A stretch of DNA of 64,000 bases. Source: Callorhinus ursinus. Lineage: Eukaryota > Chordata > Mammalia > Carnivora > Otariidae. Below are positions 33,858-45,184 of this stretch, piece after piece; positions within the stretch are counted from its first letter, which is position 1, and every line of letters starts with the position of its first letter. The notes below the pieces were generated by a model that worked only from the letters and a program-made list of their open reading frames with translations, did no database searches and was not told the DNA's origin. The stretch covers positions 8,447,945 through 8,511,944 of the forward strand of contig NW_020312788.1 in the NCBI RefSeq assembly GCF_003265705.1, written 5' to 3'. The translations under genes and the position numbers were made by a program.

Positions 33858-34310
33858 ATGTCGAATGGCTACTCTGCAGACAAGAGTTTCTGCTATCTCA
33901 TCTCGTGTTTCAGGGCCAGACTGAAAACGTACATCCAGGTGGAGCCGGTACTGGACTACCTGAACTTTCTGCCCGATGAGGTGAAGGAGCAGATTCAGAG
34001 GACGGCCATCAACGCTGGGAGCATGCAGGCAGCTGATCAACTTCTGAGCACTTTGGAGAAGGGAGGCTGGCCCCCTGGCTGGACCAGACAATTTCTGGTG
34101 GCTCTTCAGAGAGCAGGCAGCGTTTTAGCCGCCCGCTACCTGAACCCAGAGCTCACCGACTTGCCCTCTCCATCCTCTGAGAACGTTCATGACGAGTGTC
34201 TCCAACTAATGAACCTCCTCCAGCCCACCCTGGTGGACAAACTTCTGGTTAGAGATATCTTGGATAAGTGTGTGGAGAAGGAACTCTTGACAAACGAAGA
34301 CAGAAATCGG
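33858..34310 (+). CDS. IFIH1: IFIH1 (MDA5) coding exon 1: CARD1 and the start of CARD2
   Basis: The 453-nt coding part begins at ATG 33858 (A at -3) and ends at CGG before the donor GTAGGT at 34311. It encodes 151 residues starting [20 protein letters not shown] and ending TNEDRNR. CARD1 covers about residues 7-97 and CARD2 starts near 110. MDA5 is the cytosolic RIG-I-like receptor for long double-stranded RNA; its tandem CARDs nucleate MAVS filaments on mitochondria to trigger type I interferon. Ser88, whose dephosphorylation activates human MDA5, is conserved, as are Lys23 and Lys43, reported ISG15 acceptor sites. The flanking residues differ from human (A86, V89). Beyond the donor the frame reads into the intron and stops, so the 188-residue ORF is not the real product. 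Confidence 0.98.
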
Positions 34311-34544
34311 GTAGGTGTCAGTTCAGACGGAGACAGATTTTGTAACTCGGGGTTGCTCCTTCCTTTGTCCCACTCCAAATGTTCTTTGACGTCTCTGGGT
34401 AAATTTGGTTCTCTCCTTTCTTGAGAAGAGAATAGTTAGGCACTTAACAACATAATTTTGAGAACTGGAATATAACAAAAGCTCTTTTTCTAATCCTTTC
34501 ACTAAAATAAGCCAAAAGAGGTGTTACCTCCAAAATAGTAATGT

Positions 34545-34745
34545 GTACTAATAGATAACATTTATTGAGCACTTACTATAGATACTTAGTATCATTTGCA
34601 AAACTTATGATCAGAGTTCATGCTCCCAATAATGCATTAAGATTTTTAAGGTTATTAACGTTGTTTTACAGAGGGGAAAACTGAGGTAGGTTATGTAACT
34701 TGCCCCAGGTGTCCTGGATTTAGGTCCTGGTGGTGTGTAATTTTA
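34545..34745 (-). repeat. MIR-like relic, antisense
   Basis: AACATTTATTGAGCACTTAC, then TTGTTTTACAGAGGGGAAAA, CTGAGGTAGGTTATGTAACT and TGCCCCAGGTGTCCTGG, is the antisense MIR order. Confidence 0.8.
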
Positions 34746-34769
34746 TGCCTTACTTTATATAGTTTGATA

Positions 34770-35030
34770 GAACGAGTATCAGCAAACCATGACCCATGGG
34801 CTAAGTCCAGCCTATTACTGGTTTTTGCAGGCCCAAACACTAAGAATGGTTTTTAGATTTTTAAATTTTCAGTGCTCATAAAGAAAGTTTTATTGGAACA
34901 GAGCCATGCTCATTCATTTAAATGATATAACTGCTTTCGCACTTTAAGAGCAGTTGAACAGAGACCATACAACCCACAGAGCTAACAGTATTTATTATCT
35001 GGACTTCACAGAAAAAACTGCCAATCTCTG
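34770..35030. mobile_element. hAT-type MER relic
   Basis: ATCAGCAAACCATGACCCAT, then AGTTTTATTGGAACAGAGCC, and a right end with AAAAACTGCCAATCTCTG match a common non-autonomous mammalian hAT element with short inverted ends. No clear target duplication survives. Confidence 0.7.
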
Positions 35031-35279
35031 GCCTATATTATACGTTATACCATTTGATCTTGGTCCAAATGCAGAAAGTACATTGCACACACACTTTTTT
35101 TTCTTTAATCAAAGTTATGACATTCTCTGGGAATTAAAAGTTGCAGATAATTCATTGAAAAAAAGTATGTTGCCAACTGTAGTTTTTCATATTAGCAAAG
35201 GAGTAGTGGATTTTTTAGGGGGCATTTTGACAGGGTGAATTTTACAAGGCATTTTACACTTAATGTAATGTTTCATTGT

Positions 35280-35590
35280 TCATTGTTTTTTAAAATTTTT
35301 TATTGTTATGTTAATCACCATACATTACATCATTAGTTTTTGATGTAGTGTTCCATGATTCATTGTTTGTGCATAACACCCAGTGCTCCATGCAGAACGT
35401 GCCCTCCTTAATACCCATCACAGACTAACCCATTCTCCCAATCCCCTCCCCTCAAGAACGAGTCCATCGTCTCTCATGGTTCGTCTCCCCCTCCGATTTA
35501 CCCCCTTCACTCTTTCCCCTCCTGCTATCTTCTTCTTTTTTTTTTCTTAACATATATTGCATTATTTGTTTCAGAGGTACAGTTAATTGT
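35280..35590 (-). repeat. Carnivoran L1 3' region, antisense
   Basis: It is a close relative of 7065-7320: GTTAATCACCATACATTACA, CACCCAGTGCTCCATGCAG, then a C-rich block with TCTCTCATGGTTCGTCTCCC, ending CTTAACATATATTGCATT. There is no coding potential. Confidence 0.75.
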
Positions 35591-36734
35591 TTTTTATTGA
35601 ACAAGGATATACTGTGAAGTATAGAAACGCTGACCTATTTGAACATGACTTATTCAAGTTTGTAAGTAAATAAGAATCTTATTTTGAAAGGCGTGTAGGC
35701 AAATAAACAAACCCATGAGTAAAAGTCCAAGGCTTTGTCTAACATGCTATGATTCTGACATTTTCTTTTTCTTCCTTTTCTTTCTTTCTTCCTTTCTTCC
35801 TTTGTTTTGGATTCACCAGTTGTTTGTATCTTCATTACAAAGTTCTGGACGCTGGCCTCACATTAGCCTATGATGTAACTTGGTCTTTAGTGAGTAAAGT
35901 TAATAGACCTTTGTAGACTTGACAGCCATAGGGCTGTCCAAAGACCCAAGCATGCATCTAATTTTGATGGCTGGTTTTCCCAACAAGTAAATTACTTTAC
36001 ACTGTTGTCTGTAACGTTTATGTAGTTTTGTGTATTGAGAACCAGCTAGAACGCATTATAGTAGTCCAGCTGGATATGACAAATGTGTACATCACTGTGG
36101 CAGAATCTTAATTTGGAAGACAGTATGCAGCCTTCAAGCCAGCTGGAGATGGAAGATGGCATTTCCAGCCACAGTAGCTGTTAGGAAGTCCAGAAGCAAC
36201 AGAGTCCAGTAACACCACAAAGCTGTTTATGTTTGGTGGGTATGATGTCCCGATTGCCAACGAAACAGCACTTCTCCTTATTTACTCTAAATACTTCTGC
36301 CTATCAGCATCACTTTTGTCTTGCCTGGATTGAATTTCCGCCAGCTAGAATTTATCCAAGTTCTTGATTCTGGCAAGCTTGGAGGCAGCTAGCAGTAATG
36401 CAAGGGATTTGACACAAAGAAGATGTAGAGTAAAGGGGCATTTATGTACTGGGTAGCAGTTAAAGCCAAAGCAACCGAAACTCTCCCTCAAATTCATATT
36501 TCAAAAGAGCCTCTGAAAGATGGAGGAGCTATGCATTTGAAGCTTTCTGAGGAGGAATAGTGTCTCTGTGAGATTCTGGAATCATGTCTACACGTCATTT
36601 TACATGTGTCATCAGACAATGGAAAAATAAGCTATTGGAAAGAAGCACTAGGTATAGAAGAATCTATATTGATATGGGGGTCATTGATGAATATTTATCT
36701 CAAAGTAGCAAATCGTACTGGGGGAAAACATGAG

Positions 36735-36900
36735 AATTTGGAATGGGAAAACCTGGATTTGAGATCTGTGTTTGTTTCTTACTCTATGTGTTACTTTGGG
36801 TCAAGTTATTTAAGTTCCTTGATCCTAAATTTACCCATGAAAATGGACATAATGTCTCCTCTCACTCATGGTACTTTAGTGAATACAAATGAGAAATCAT
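36735..36900 (+). repeat. MIR-like relic, sense
   Basis: AAAACCTGGATTTGAGATCT, then TACTTTGGGTCAAGTTATTT and CCATGAAAATGGACATAATG, is the sense MIR core order. The 100-residue ORF across it is spurious. Confidence 0.75.
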
Positions 36901-37367
36901 GTTTATGAAAAAGCTTTCTAATGAATAATAATAGTAAAGAGCTGTTTTGATATGATGATGATGATGAATTTTATCATCATTCATTTGGTTACCTTTCCTT
37001 GTGAATTTAAAGTTTCAGAAATTTAGGTTAATCAACCACGTTGAAACTGAGATCTTCTTAAAGCCCCTGGATTAAACTGTGATTCCAAGGAAAAACTATG
37101 TCTTTCATCTTTAGAAACCTAGCCAGGACTAGGTATAGAACTGGTACTTAAAAAGTATTAACTGCCTGATTGAATTTACTTCCAAAAGTTGTCTGGGATA
37201 AAGGATAAGAATGCATGATGTCATGGATTGCCCTGCCAGGCATTTGGAAATGGATGGATGATGGACATAAGATCTCCAAATCTGCTTTTTTGACCGCCTA
37301 AAGTAATATTTGAATAAGAAGTTAGGGCTTCAAAAATTTTTTTATTTTAATTATTTTCCTGTTTTCT

Positions 37368-37560
37368 TTTTTTTAAAAGATTTTATTTATTTATTTTGAC
37401 AGAGAGAGAGACAGCGAGAGAGGGAACACAAGCAGGGGGAGTGGGAGAGGGAGAAGCAGGCTTCCTGCCGAGCAGGGAGCCCGATGCGGGGCTCGATCCT
37501 GGGACCCTGGGATCATGACCTGAAGGCAGACATTTAACGACTGAGCCACCCAGGTGCCCC
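37368..37560 (-). repeat. CAN SINE, antisense, perfect 13-bp target duplication
   Basis: TTTCCTGTTTTCT flanks it at 37355-37367 and 37561-37573. The reversed head GAGCCACCCAGGTGCCCC is complete. It is antisense to IFIH1. Confidence 0.95.
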
Positions 37561-37749
37561 TTTCCTGTTTTCTAGTAGACATTTTCTACTTGGTCTGTCA
37601 TTTTAGTTTATTATTCTTATGTCCATCCCTGGAACCCCTGCCCTTCATACATCAGAGCCTCCAGAAATTATCCTAGATTTAGTTTTGTGTCCAGTAAGTA
37701 CCCAAAAAAACGTCTTTAATGGATTGACTATTCATTCATTTGGTTTAAA

Positions 37750-37930
37750 TTTATGGAGTGACATCTTGTGGCAGACATCATGCCAGTGGTGAAAAGACTG
37801 GATAATAATGCCAATACTGTCTGTGCTTTCATGGAGCTTATGTTGTAGTGTCGATTCATTCTTCTAATAAATAGTTAATGTCTAGTGTATGCAAGGCACT
37901 ATTATAAATCCTGAAGAGTCAACGATAAAT
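37750..37930 (-). repeat. L2-like fragment
   Basis: GGCAGACATCATGCCAGTGG, CTTTCATGGAGCTTATGTTG and GTATGCAAGGCACTATTATA resemble antisense L2 text. The boundaries are soft. Confidence 0.45.
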
Positions 37931-38454
37931 AGAAGAATCATGTTATAGATCATTATAATATAATGATCCCTAATAGAAAGGGGCTGCCCTTGGACTGACC
38001 TGCTTTTATTTTAGGACGCTTAGTGACCTCTTGGCGCATCCATTGACTTAAGACAGCCATGAACTCTGGAAAAGAGATGACCATATAAACATTTCCATAG
38101 TTACTTAATATCAGTCTGAACAGCTGAAGAGAGGTTCTTGTTTCAGTCCTGGCCACTTCAAAACATTAAACATCCAGAGTCCAAGAAGACCCCATATACC
38201 TTTCATTTACATAGGAGAACCAGAGATAGTTTGTTCGGTCCAGCTAGAAACCAAGTCCAGTTGTCCTTACATGAAGCTGAGAAGCTGAGTCAGTCTCCCC
38301 CAGCTCATTGTATTGTCAGGTAAGTTAGTAGGTATAAGAATTTTATTAGCAAGAAAAAGTACTAGTAAGAAATCAGTTATGTCAGTGTGTTGATACGTAT
38401 TCATTTAGAAACACATTAACTTTTTATGGGGAACTAGTTTTTTTTCCTCTCTCT

Positions 38455-38735
38455 CTAAAAAATTTATTTTTTTAATTTAAAGTCAATTAATTAACATATA
38501 TTATTGGTTTCAAAGGTAGAGGTCAGTGATTCATCAGTCTTATATAACACCCAGTGCTCATTCCATCATGTGCCCTCCCTAATGCCCATCACCCAGATAC
38601 CCCATCCCCTCACCCCCTCCCCTCCAGCAACCCTCAGTTTATTTCCTATGATTAAGAGTCTCTTATGGTTTGTCCCCCTCTCCGATTTCATCTTGTTTTA
38701 TTTTTTCTTCTCTTCCTATGAGGAACTAGTTTTTA
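38455..38735 (-). repeat. Carnivoran L1 3' UTR, antisense
   Basis: AATTAACATATATTATTGGT, GTGATTCATCAGTCTTATAT, CACCCAGTGCTCATTCCATC and GAGTCTCTTATGGTTTGTCC form the reverse complement of a carnivoran L1 3' UTR. A shorter relative lies at 59690-59840. Confidence 0.8.
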
Positions 38736-39227
38736 AAAATTCTTTCTTTTTAACATGAGTTTCGCTTCCTGAGTTAACTGGGATGAGAGCTGAGCTCTGC
38801 TGCGTTAAAAAAAAAATCACCATTATATTTAAATAGTTATCTAAGGTTTTTATGAAGGAATGAAAACATTTTTATCAAGCAATTTTGTTGGCAAACCAGT
38901 GCTTAATGGAAATATCATTGCTTTCTCTACTGATTTCTGTTGGAAAGAAAAACACAGATCAAAGAATTTAGAATGTGAAAGCATGTAATTGTATTACCCA
39001 CAAATTCATATTTATTTTGTATTCCATAAATTAACAATGTATCATAACTATTTTAAACTGCATATTTAGAGAAAATATTCAGTGAGGGAGGAACATGAGT
39101 GAGAATCATTATATGTCCTGTTGAAATCTCAGGTCTAAATACTCATCTCTCAAGAATTTCCATAATCAAGTTTAATAACAGGATCTAATGTCTCTAGTAT
39201 GTTTTAGGAGAACAGATTAAGTTAAAA

Positions 39228-39255
39228 AATGTATATATATATATATATATATACA
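39228..39255 (+). repeat. (AT)n microsatellite
   Basis: An alternating TA tract in IFIH1 intron 1, followed by ATACATATAATATAGC. Confidence 0.85.
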
Positions 39256-39959
39256 TATAATATAGCTACATATATATGGCTGTTTCAAAGGTACTTTCTA
39301 ACACTCAAATTCAGAAGACTTCTTAAAAATTCAGAATCTTGATGAAGCTGCTAAAATTGCAGTGGTGTTCTATGTAGTTCCACTATTCAAATAATAAAAA
39401 TACTCATAGGAAATAATGACATAATGATCTTCAAATGCCTGAACACAGTAAGGACAAAGCAAGCTTGACAAATGTAATTTTACAGTTAAAATCAACTTAA
39501 CTGATTAATAGTGGACGGAAGTTTAATGCCTATAATATAATTAGGTTTTTAGTGAGAATATTCATTACAGTGTATCACTTACTCTTTTTAGAGAAATGCT
39601 TTCTGATTACTTCTGTCAGATGGATTTAAAGGTGATTAAAGAGTAAGGTAATTAAAAATAGAAATGGTTGAGTTAAAAGAAGGTGCTCAAACCAGTCTTA
39701 CTAAACATCTTTAGCAACTAGGGTTTAAGTTAGCAGATAATAATAAAGATACTACAAACACCGGGGAAGACAAAAAGTTTCCATTAGGAGATTAATGAAG
39801 TTAAACAAAAGGTAAGAAATGAGCGAGAATCTGCTTAGAAAATGCTGTGAGGGAGATAGACTGAAATCACCTAAATTTTATTAAGTCCAGTAGTCATCTT
39901 ATCCACTTCTTGTCAGAAAATGTGCTTAAGATTGTAGACAATTGGTAGCTATAATTATA

Positions 39960-40165
39960 GCTCAGGAAGGCAGTATTTGGCCTCTGAAGTCAATTGCCTG
40001 GGATGAAATTCTCCCTTTGCCATTTACTAGCTTTGTGGCTTCAGGAAGGTAACTGGAATTCTGTGTGTCTTGGATTTCTGGTCTGCGAAGTGGGTTAATA
40101 TTAGTTCCTTCTTCAGGGTTTCTGGGTTAATAGGTGCAAAGCCTTTATAATAACATTATTAAGTA
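39960..40165 (+). repeat. MIR-like relic, sense
   Basis: TTTGCCATTTACTAGCTTTG, GGCTTCAGGAAGGTAACTGG and GGTCTGCGAAGTGGGTTAAT are sense MIR core text. Confidence 0.75.
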
Positions 40166-40481
40166 TTATCTAGTAAGACAAACATACCCACTGGGTAGAA
40201 ATCATGCTGCATACTTCTGTACTAAGTAGTGTCCACTGGTGCAGTGTTTATAAAGATAGATGCTTTCTTCAGTCATCCACGATAATGACTAACACTAAAT
40301 TTGTGTCAGACACTGTTCCAAAAATGCAAACAAATACCTGACACTAAAAAGTTATAGGATATATTTATAGGACTAGAAAATGCACAAATTTAATAGGAAA
40401 CAATTAATCTAGCTAATCAACCCAGATTATACATGTAGGAGGTGGACGAATGTTCAGAAGGGCCTTTGAGAGGAGGTTAAG

Positions 40482-40650
40482 TCGGTATTTCTCAACTAAG
40501 CTGCTGATTGGAATCATGAGATCCTTAAAAAAATTCTGGCTTCCCAACACAGACAAAATAAGTCAGAATCCTCGGGGGTAGATCCCAGACATGAGTGTTT
40601 TTAAATCTCCCCAGGTGTGCCTAATGTGCAGGTAGAGTGGAAAAGCCCTG
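40482..40650 (+). mobile_element. MER5-like hAT relic
   Basis: GTCGGTATTTCTCAACTAAG, GGAATCATGAGATCCTTAAA, AAGTCAGAATCCTCGGGG and GAGTGTTTTTAAATCTCCCC followed by AGGTGTGCCTAATGTGCAGG follow the MER5 family order. Confidence 0.65.
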
Positions 40651-41540
40651 AAATTTCCTTTCAATTGCCTCATTTTGCACATGCGTAAGTCAAAGCCCAG
40701 AGGGATGAAGCCTATCCCAAAGGCACAGCAGGCTGATGATACCCTGTCTCATTTCTTTCTGGTCTAAATGTGGCTTGTATTGGTCTTTTCTCCCAATGTT
40801 TGGTGCTGTATTAAGAACTGGGAAATGCACTGTGATAATGATTACACAAATGATCCACATTTAAAATGATTTGTTAGTTTAATCTAAAAGAGAAGTCAAA
40901 GGAAGACTAAAAGTTGTAATGAATAGATACAGAAATAATTCTGCCCCATACTTTAAGGAATATATGTAGAAATAAATTAGTCTCATAATATTAAATAAAC
41001 ACAAATTTAGGAAAATATTATAGTCATTAATACATATTGCAAATACTAAGTAAACAAGAATATAAATCTCTTGATAGTAATTACTTAATAGTAGTGATAG
41101 TCAAGAAAGAGGAGTCAGGTAAGAAATAATTGGCTTCCTATTTATAGACTCCATGGTTTGAAAAGAAATAGCAAATCCTAGATATACGGAAAGAAATTGA
41201 TGCAAATAAACCTAACAGAACTAGAAATGAAAGACGTTTTCTTTTGTCCCCCTTATTCAGAATGGCCAAGGTAGAACCTTTATTCCCTAAGTGTAAGTTT
41301 TGAACATCATAGTGGCTTTAAAAAATGGTTCATATTTAAAAGGGGGCTTGGCTCAAAGATTTGTCCCCGCTACAATCCAGAATTACTGTAAGTGACATTG
41401 TTCTTTTCTTTGGTGGTTGGACATAAGCCTTTACTAATACTTACTATGCTTAATTGCTCATTTTTTAAAAAGGCTAGTTCCTGTTTAAAATTGTTCAGAA
41501 GATGTGTGATCTTTTTAATTCTGCTTTTCTCTTAAAACAG

Positions 41541-41709
41541 ATTTCTGCTGCAGAAAGCAATGGAAATGAATCAGGTGTAAGAGAGCTACTGAAAAGGATT
41601 GTGCAGAAAGAAAACTGGTTTTCTGCATTTCTGATTGTTCTGCATCAAACGGAAAACCACGCCCTTATCCAAGAGCTAACAGGCACCCCTTGCTTTGAAA
41701 GCAATGCAG
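41541..41709 (+). CDS. IFIH1: IFIH1 (MDA5) coding exon 2: remainder of CARD2
   Basis: The acceptor is TTAAAACAG at 41532-41540 and the donor is GTATAT at 41710. The 169-nt exon enters in phase 0 and leaves with one extra base. It translates as [20 protein letters not shown], then [20 protein letters not shown], and on to [12 protein letters not shown]. This completes the second CARD, whose strongly conserved [20 protein letters not shown] core is intact. The reading frame continues past the donor into the intron, so the 83-residue ORF that extends to 41753 is not the protein's end. Confidence 0.97.
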
Positions 41710-41939
41710 GTATATCTAATTCTACTAAAAAAGAGTTTGTACATTTTCCCTAGTGATTGAAAGTTTAATGAAGCCTGTAGACACAATGCCAAACACTAAG
41801 ATATCGAGAATCAAAATTTCAAAATTGGAAGCAATTTGAGAAATCATCTATTTTTTTTTCCCCTTTACAAATGAGGAAACTGTTGCATGGGAAAAGATTA
41901 ACTTACCAAAGATCATAAAACTCAGCAAACTGGACTATT

Positions 41940-42033
41940 GGCAGCTTTATTTATTGGCAGCTTTATATATTTATATATTGGCAGCTTTATATATTTATGC
42001 AGCTGCCAAATATTGGCAGCTATATTGGCAGCT
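41940..42033 (+). repeat. Short minisatellite with TTGGCAGCTTTATATATT unit
   Basis: The unit TTGGCAGCTTTAT(ATATT) recurs about five times with length changes: near 41940, 41953, 41979, 42012 and 42025. One inverted stretch, GCAGCTGCCAA, lies between. It is in IFIH1 intron 2 and is likely variable in length. Confidence 0.85.
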
Positions 42034-42494
42034 GACCCCTAGTCTAATATTCCTTCCACTACTCATCTTACATTGAAGACAAGATGATTATCTAAAATTT
42101 TTATCAAAATAATTTATACATTGATTAGATAACCAATAAATAGGAAGAAAATATTTTAGTGGTTATTACACCTGTGCTGCTAGTTTTCTGGCCATCTATA
42201 TCAATTTTTAAGGAATTTATTAAACATTTGATAAAAGGTCTGTAATTACCAACATATCTCAATATTACTTCCTGTGAGATTTTTGTTGTTGTTGTTCCTT
42301 CAATTATAATAATAAAAGTAACATTTTAGAGCCTTTTCACATATATGATTTGTAAATCTAATATAAACTGCCATCTTATTTTTCTTTTCAGGGTGTGTAT
42401 CTTGTGGTTTCAAAAATCTCATATGTAAGACAAATTGAAAGTTAATTGGTAATAACATGATTTAAGTACATTACAGTCACTTCAAGCTTACTCC

Positions 42495-42625
42495 ACTTCT
42501 ATTCATCCAGCCATCCCATCATTCATTCAACAAACAACGTGTGATGAGTGCCACACACACTGTTGCAAATGCTGCAAATATGGACTTAAATGAGACACAC
42601 AAAGTCCCTATTGCCACATACCACT
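42495..42625 (-). repeat. L2/MIR-like relic
   Basis: CATTCATTCAACAAACAACG, TGATGAGTGCCACACACACT and AAAGTCCCTATTGCCACATA resemble antisense L2 text. Confidence 0.4.
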
Positions 42626-42769
42626 TTCTAATGGAAGAAGATACCCAGTAAACACTTTTCTAAGTTGCTTTTGCAAAATAAAAAGTTACTAAGTTATTAA
42701 AATAAATAGCACGTTATTTTTTATTCTGTTATTTATGAAATAGGTTAATTTTGCCCAGTAGTTAGAAAT

Positions 42770-42824
42770 ACACACACACACACACACATATCTGTGTATA
42801 TATATGCATATACAGAGACAGACA

Positions 42825-42872
<48 letters not shown>

Positions 42873-42882
42873 NNNNNNNNNN

Positions 42883-42929
<47 letters not shown>
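42770..42929 (+). repeat. (CA)n microsatellites with assembly gap
   Basis: A first CA tract ends near 42788. A second spans 42827-42929 and is interrupted by ten N at 42873-42882. The gap inside a repeat means the real CA length is unknown. Several ORFs reading HTHT or VCVC here are artefacts. Confidence 0.97.
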
Positions 42930-42931
<2 letters not shown>

Positions 42932-43329
42932 CATGACGAGTTCCCTTTCAGGACCTCATGGAACCATTTCCATCCATGACAAACATTCAAGGGCTCAAAT
43001 TTCAAAGAGAAAATGCACAAATTTAATAGGAAACAATTAATCTAGCTCATCAACCCAGATTATATTTTGTTGTTGTTGTTGTTGTTATTCCCTGAGAAAT
43101 TTTGATTTCAGTGTAATAAGAAATATTAGAAAGGTGACCTTTCAGGTCACAAGACCTTGTCATATCCATCCCTCAAATTCGAGGGTACCTATCCATGTTA
43201 TAGTTGTGTACAGTGACACACTTGTTTAGGATGGAGTCTAGAAGATCTGCTCCAAAGTGTCTTCTAGATTCTCCTGACATATACAACATGTATGGCCATA
43301 TTTCCTTCTACTATATGTATATATATTTG

Positions 43330-43523
43330 AAGGATTTTTATTCATTTGTTTGAGAGAGAAAGAGAGAGCAATTGGGGGTGAGGAGCATGGGGAAGAAGAG
43401 GGAAAGCAGACTCCGTGCTGAGCACAGAGCCCCATGCAGCTGGATCCCAGGACCCGGAGATCATGATCATGACCTGAGTGGAAACCAAGAGTTGCTCAAC
43501 CCACTGAGCCACCCAGACACCCC
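43330..43523 (-). repeat. CAN SINE, antisense, diverged
   Basis: It begins AAGGATTTTTATTCATTTGT and ends with the reversed head GAGCCACCCAGACACCCC. It is more diverged than most copies in the window. Confidence 0.85.
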
Positions 43524-43576
43524 TCTTTCTAAAATATTTTTAAATTCTTCTTCACCAGATGCTTTGCTAGAAGTTT

Positions 43577-43720
43577 TGTTTGTTTGTTTGTTTGTTTTAG
43601 CAGGCTCCATTGGACTCCAGCAAGGAGTCCAATGCAGGGCTCCGACTCAGCACCCTGAGATCAAGACCTGAGCCAAGGTCAAGAGTCGGACACTTAGCCA
43701 ACTGAGCCACGCAGTCGCCT
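43577..43720 (-). repeat. CAN SINE, antisense, partial, with TTTG-repeat tail
   Basis: CTAGAAGTTT flanks it at 43567-43576 and 43721-43730. The tail is a TTTG repeat (43577-43598) in place of the usual A-rich tail. It ends with the reversed head GAGCCACGCAGTCGCCT. An internal hairpin is described under findings. Confidence 0.88.
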
Positions 43721-44450
43721 CTAGAAGTTTAATGTAATTCTAAAAATTGTAATTCTTTGAGCAAGAGCAATGTAGGTAGTGTAAGCATAGTAAATCCCAG
43801 GTAATACCTACATTGTAACACACTCATCACATACATCTAGTACTTTCATGCTTTCCTCTTCACTTTCTTTACTGTATGCCATAAATTTATTAGGTCTTTA
43901 TGTTTTTGAATGGCTTAGGGACTAGTTTATCCACATGTTCCCTAGCCCACACACATAGCCTGGCTGGCCAAGGCCAGGCACTTTATAAAAGGGGGAAAGG
44001 CCTTGTGGAAAGAAAAACAGGGGCACCAATTGTCCAAACCCCTCTCTTGTTCCGTAGCAGGGTCCTCTCATGGTTGGGGCTTCTCCCTCATTCTACCAAA
44101 GGGAGTGATCATGGGCATTGACTCAGATACGAGGGCTTCTCTGATGGCAAGGAGCAGAGTGGAAAGGGGTCTCTGAGCTTCCTTTGAGGATTGGAAGAAA
44201 AACTCCAATCCCTGGCTGGGGCAACATCTGTGGACTCCCCACCACCCCTACCTGCAGGCAGGTTGCTCCTGACCCACTCATTCCAAAAAGCAGGGCTTAT
44301 TTTTTCATTTCTTCAGAAAATCTAACCAGAGGGATTGGGATTTAAATTTTGTTGGCTGAACTATACCTCTTTTTATGAGAATCTAAGAATTTTTCTGGTG
44401 GGTTTTAATGACCAGAATAAAGTTAGCTATGATTATTCTTGTGATTAGGA

Positions 44451-44823
44451 GTTACTATGGACTAAGTTGTGTTTACCCAAAATTCATATGTTGAAGCCCT
44501 AATATCTACGGTGACTGTTTCTGGGGGATAGGGCCTCCAAGGAGATAATTAAGGTGAAATGAGGTCGGAAGGGTGAGCCCTAATCTGATAGGACTGTGGC
44601 TTTATAAGAAGAGGAAGAGATCTCTGTCTCTCTCTTCACCATGTGAGGACACAATGAGAAGGTGGCCTTCTGTACCCTCGAAGAGCGCTCTTACCAGACA
44701 CCAATCCTGCTGGCACGTTGATCGGGAACTTCCGATCTCCAGCACTATGAGAAAATCAAATTCTCTTGCTTGAGTTATTCCGTCTATGGTATTTTGTTAC
44801 TGTGGCCTGAGCTGACTGATAGA
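44451..44823 (+). mobile_element. MLT1-type (MaLR) solo LTR
   Basis: The sequence follows the MLT1 consensus order: AAAATTCATATGTTGAAGCC, GGGATAGGGCCTCCAAGGAG, GCTTTATAAGAAGAGGAAGA, CACCATGTGAGGACACAATG, CACCAATCCTGCTGGCACG and CCAGCACTATGAGAAAATC. It ends with TATGGTATTTTGTTACTGTG. No internal retroviral region remains. Confidence 0.88.
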
Positions 44824-44827
44824 GGAG

Positions 44828-45040
44828 CCTAGGCTCTGGATCCTGATGCTTATTGAATCCTGGCTCTTTTACTTCCCTGGATGTGTAGCTTTGAGCAGGC
44901 ACTTGCCCTCTCTGTGCCTCTCTGTTACTCCTCTGTGAACTGGGGAAAATAATATTCCCTATTACCTAGGGCTCTTTGGAGAATTAAGTGATTCAGCATT
45001 TCCATAGCACTTATATGGTAAGCGCAAAATAAATGGACCA
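44828..45040 (+). repeat. MIR relic, sense
   Basis: GCTCTGGATCCTGATGCTTA, TTGAGCAGGCACTTGCCCTC, TCTGTGCCTCTCTGTTACTC and CTGTGAACTGGGGAAAATAA, then TATGGTAAGCGCAAAATAAA, is a rather complete sense MIR. Confidence 0.88.
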
Positions 45041-45184
45041 TTCTGATTACAAACCCCAAACATACTTAATGTGTACCTGCAAACATTGTCAAGTCATTTT
45101 GCCCAACAACAGAGTCCAAAGTCACAATTTTCTTTGGGAAATTCTCCATATGCAGGACATACTTTTCCTTTATTCTTTAGGATG

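Larger units (their letters stand above)
34311..41540 (+). other. IFIH1: IFIH1 intron 1
   Basis: A 7.2-kb intron with GTAGGT donor and an acceptor ending TTAAAACAG. It contains MIR relics (34545-34740, 36735-36900, 39960-40165), a hAT relic (34770-35030), antisense L1 ends (35280-35590, 38455-38735), an antisense CAN SINE (37368-37560), L2 text (37750-37930), an AT repeat and a MER5-like element. In 35600-36730, 36910-37350, 38160-38450, 38740-39950 and 40660-41500 I see no exon. Confidence 0.93.

Noticed and set aside
33088..33924. A 278-residue plus-strand ORF, with overlapping long ORFs on both strands, across the IFIH1 promoter
   Set aside because: High GC content suppresses stops in all frames. 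The composition is Arg/Pro-rich low complexity, it crosses an A25 run, and the true IFIH1 frame starts at 33858 in another phase.
42689..43040. ORFs with long HTHT or VCVC runs
   Set aside because: They are translations of the CA repeat and run through the ten N of the gap.
43895..44210. A GC-richer block with a TATAAAA motif that might be an LTR or promoter
   Set aside because: I could not match it to any LTR order and no transcript evidence is visible.
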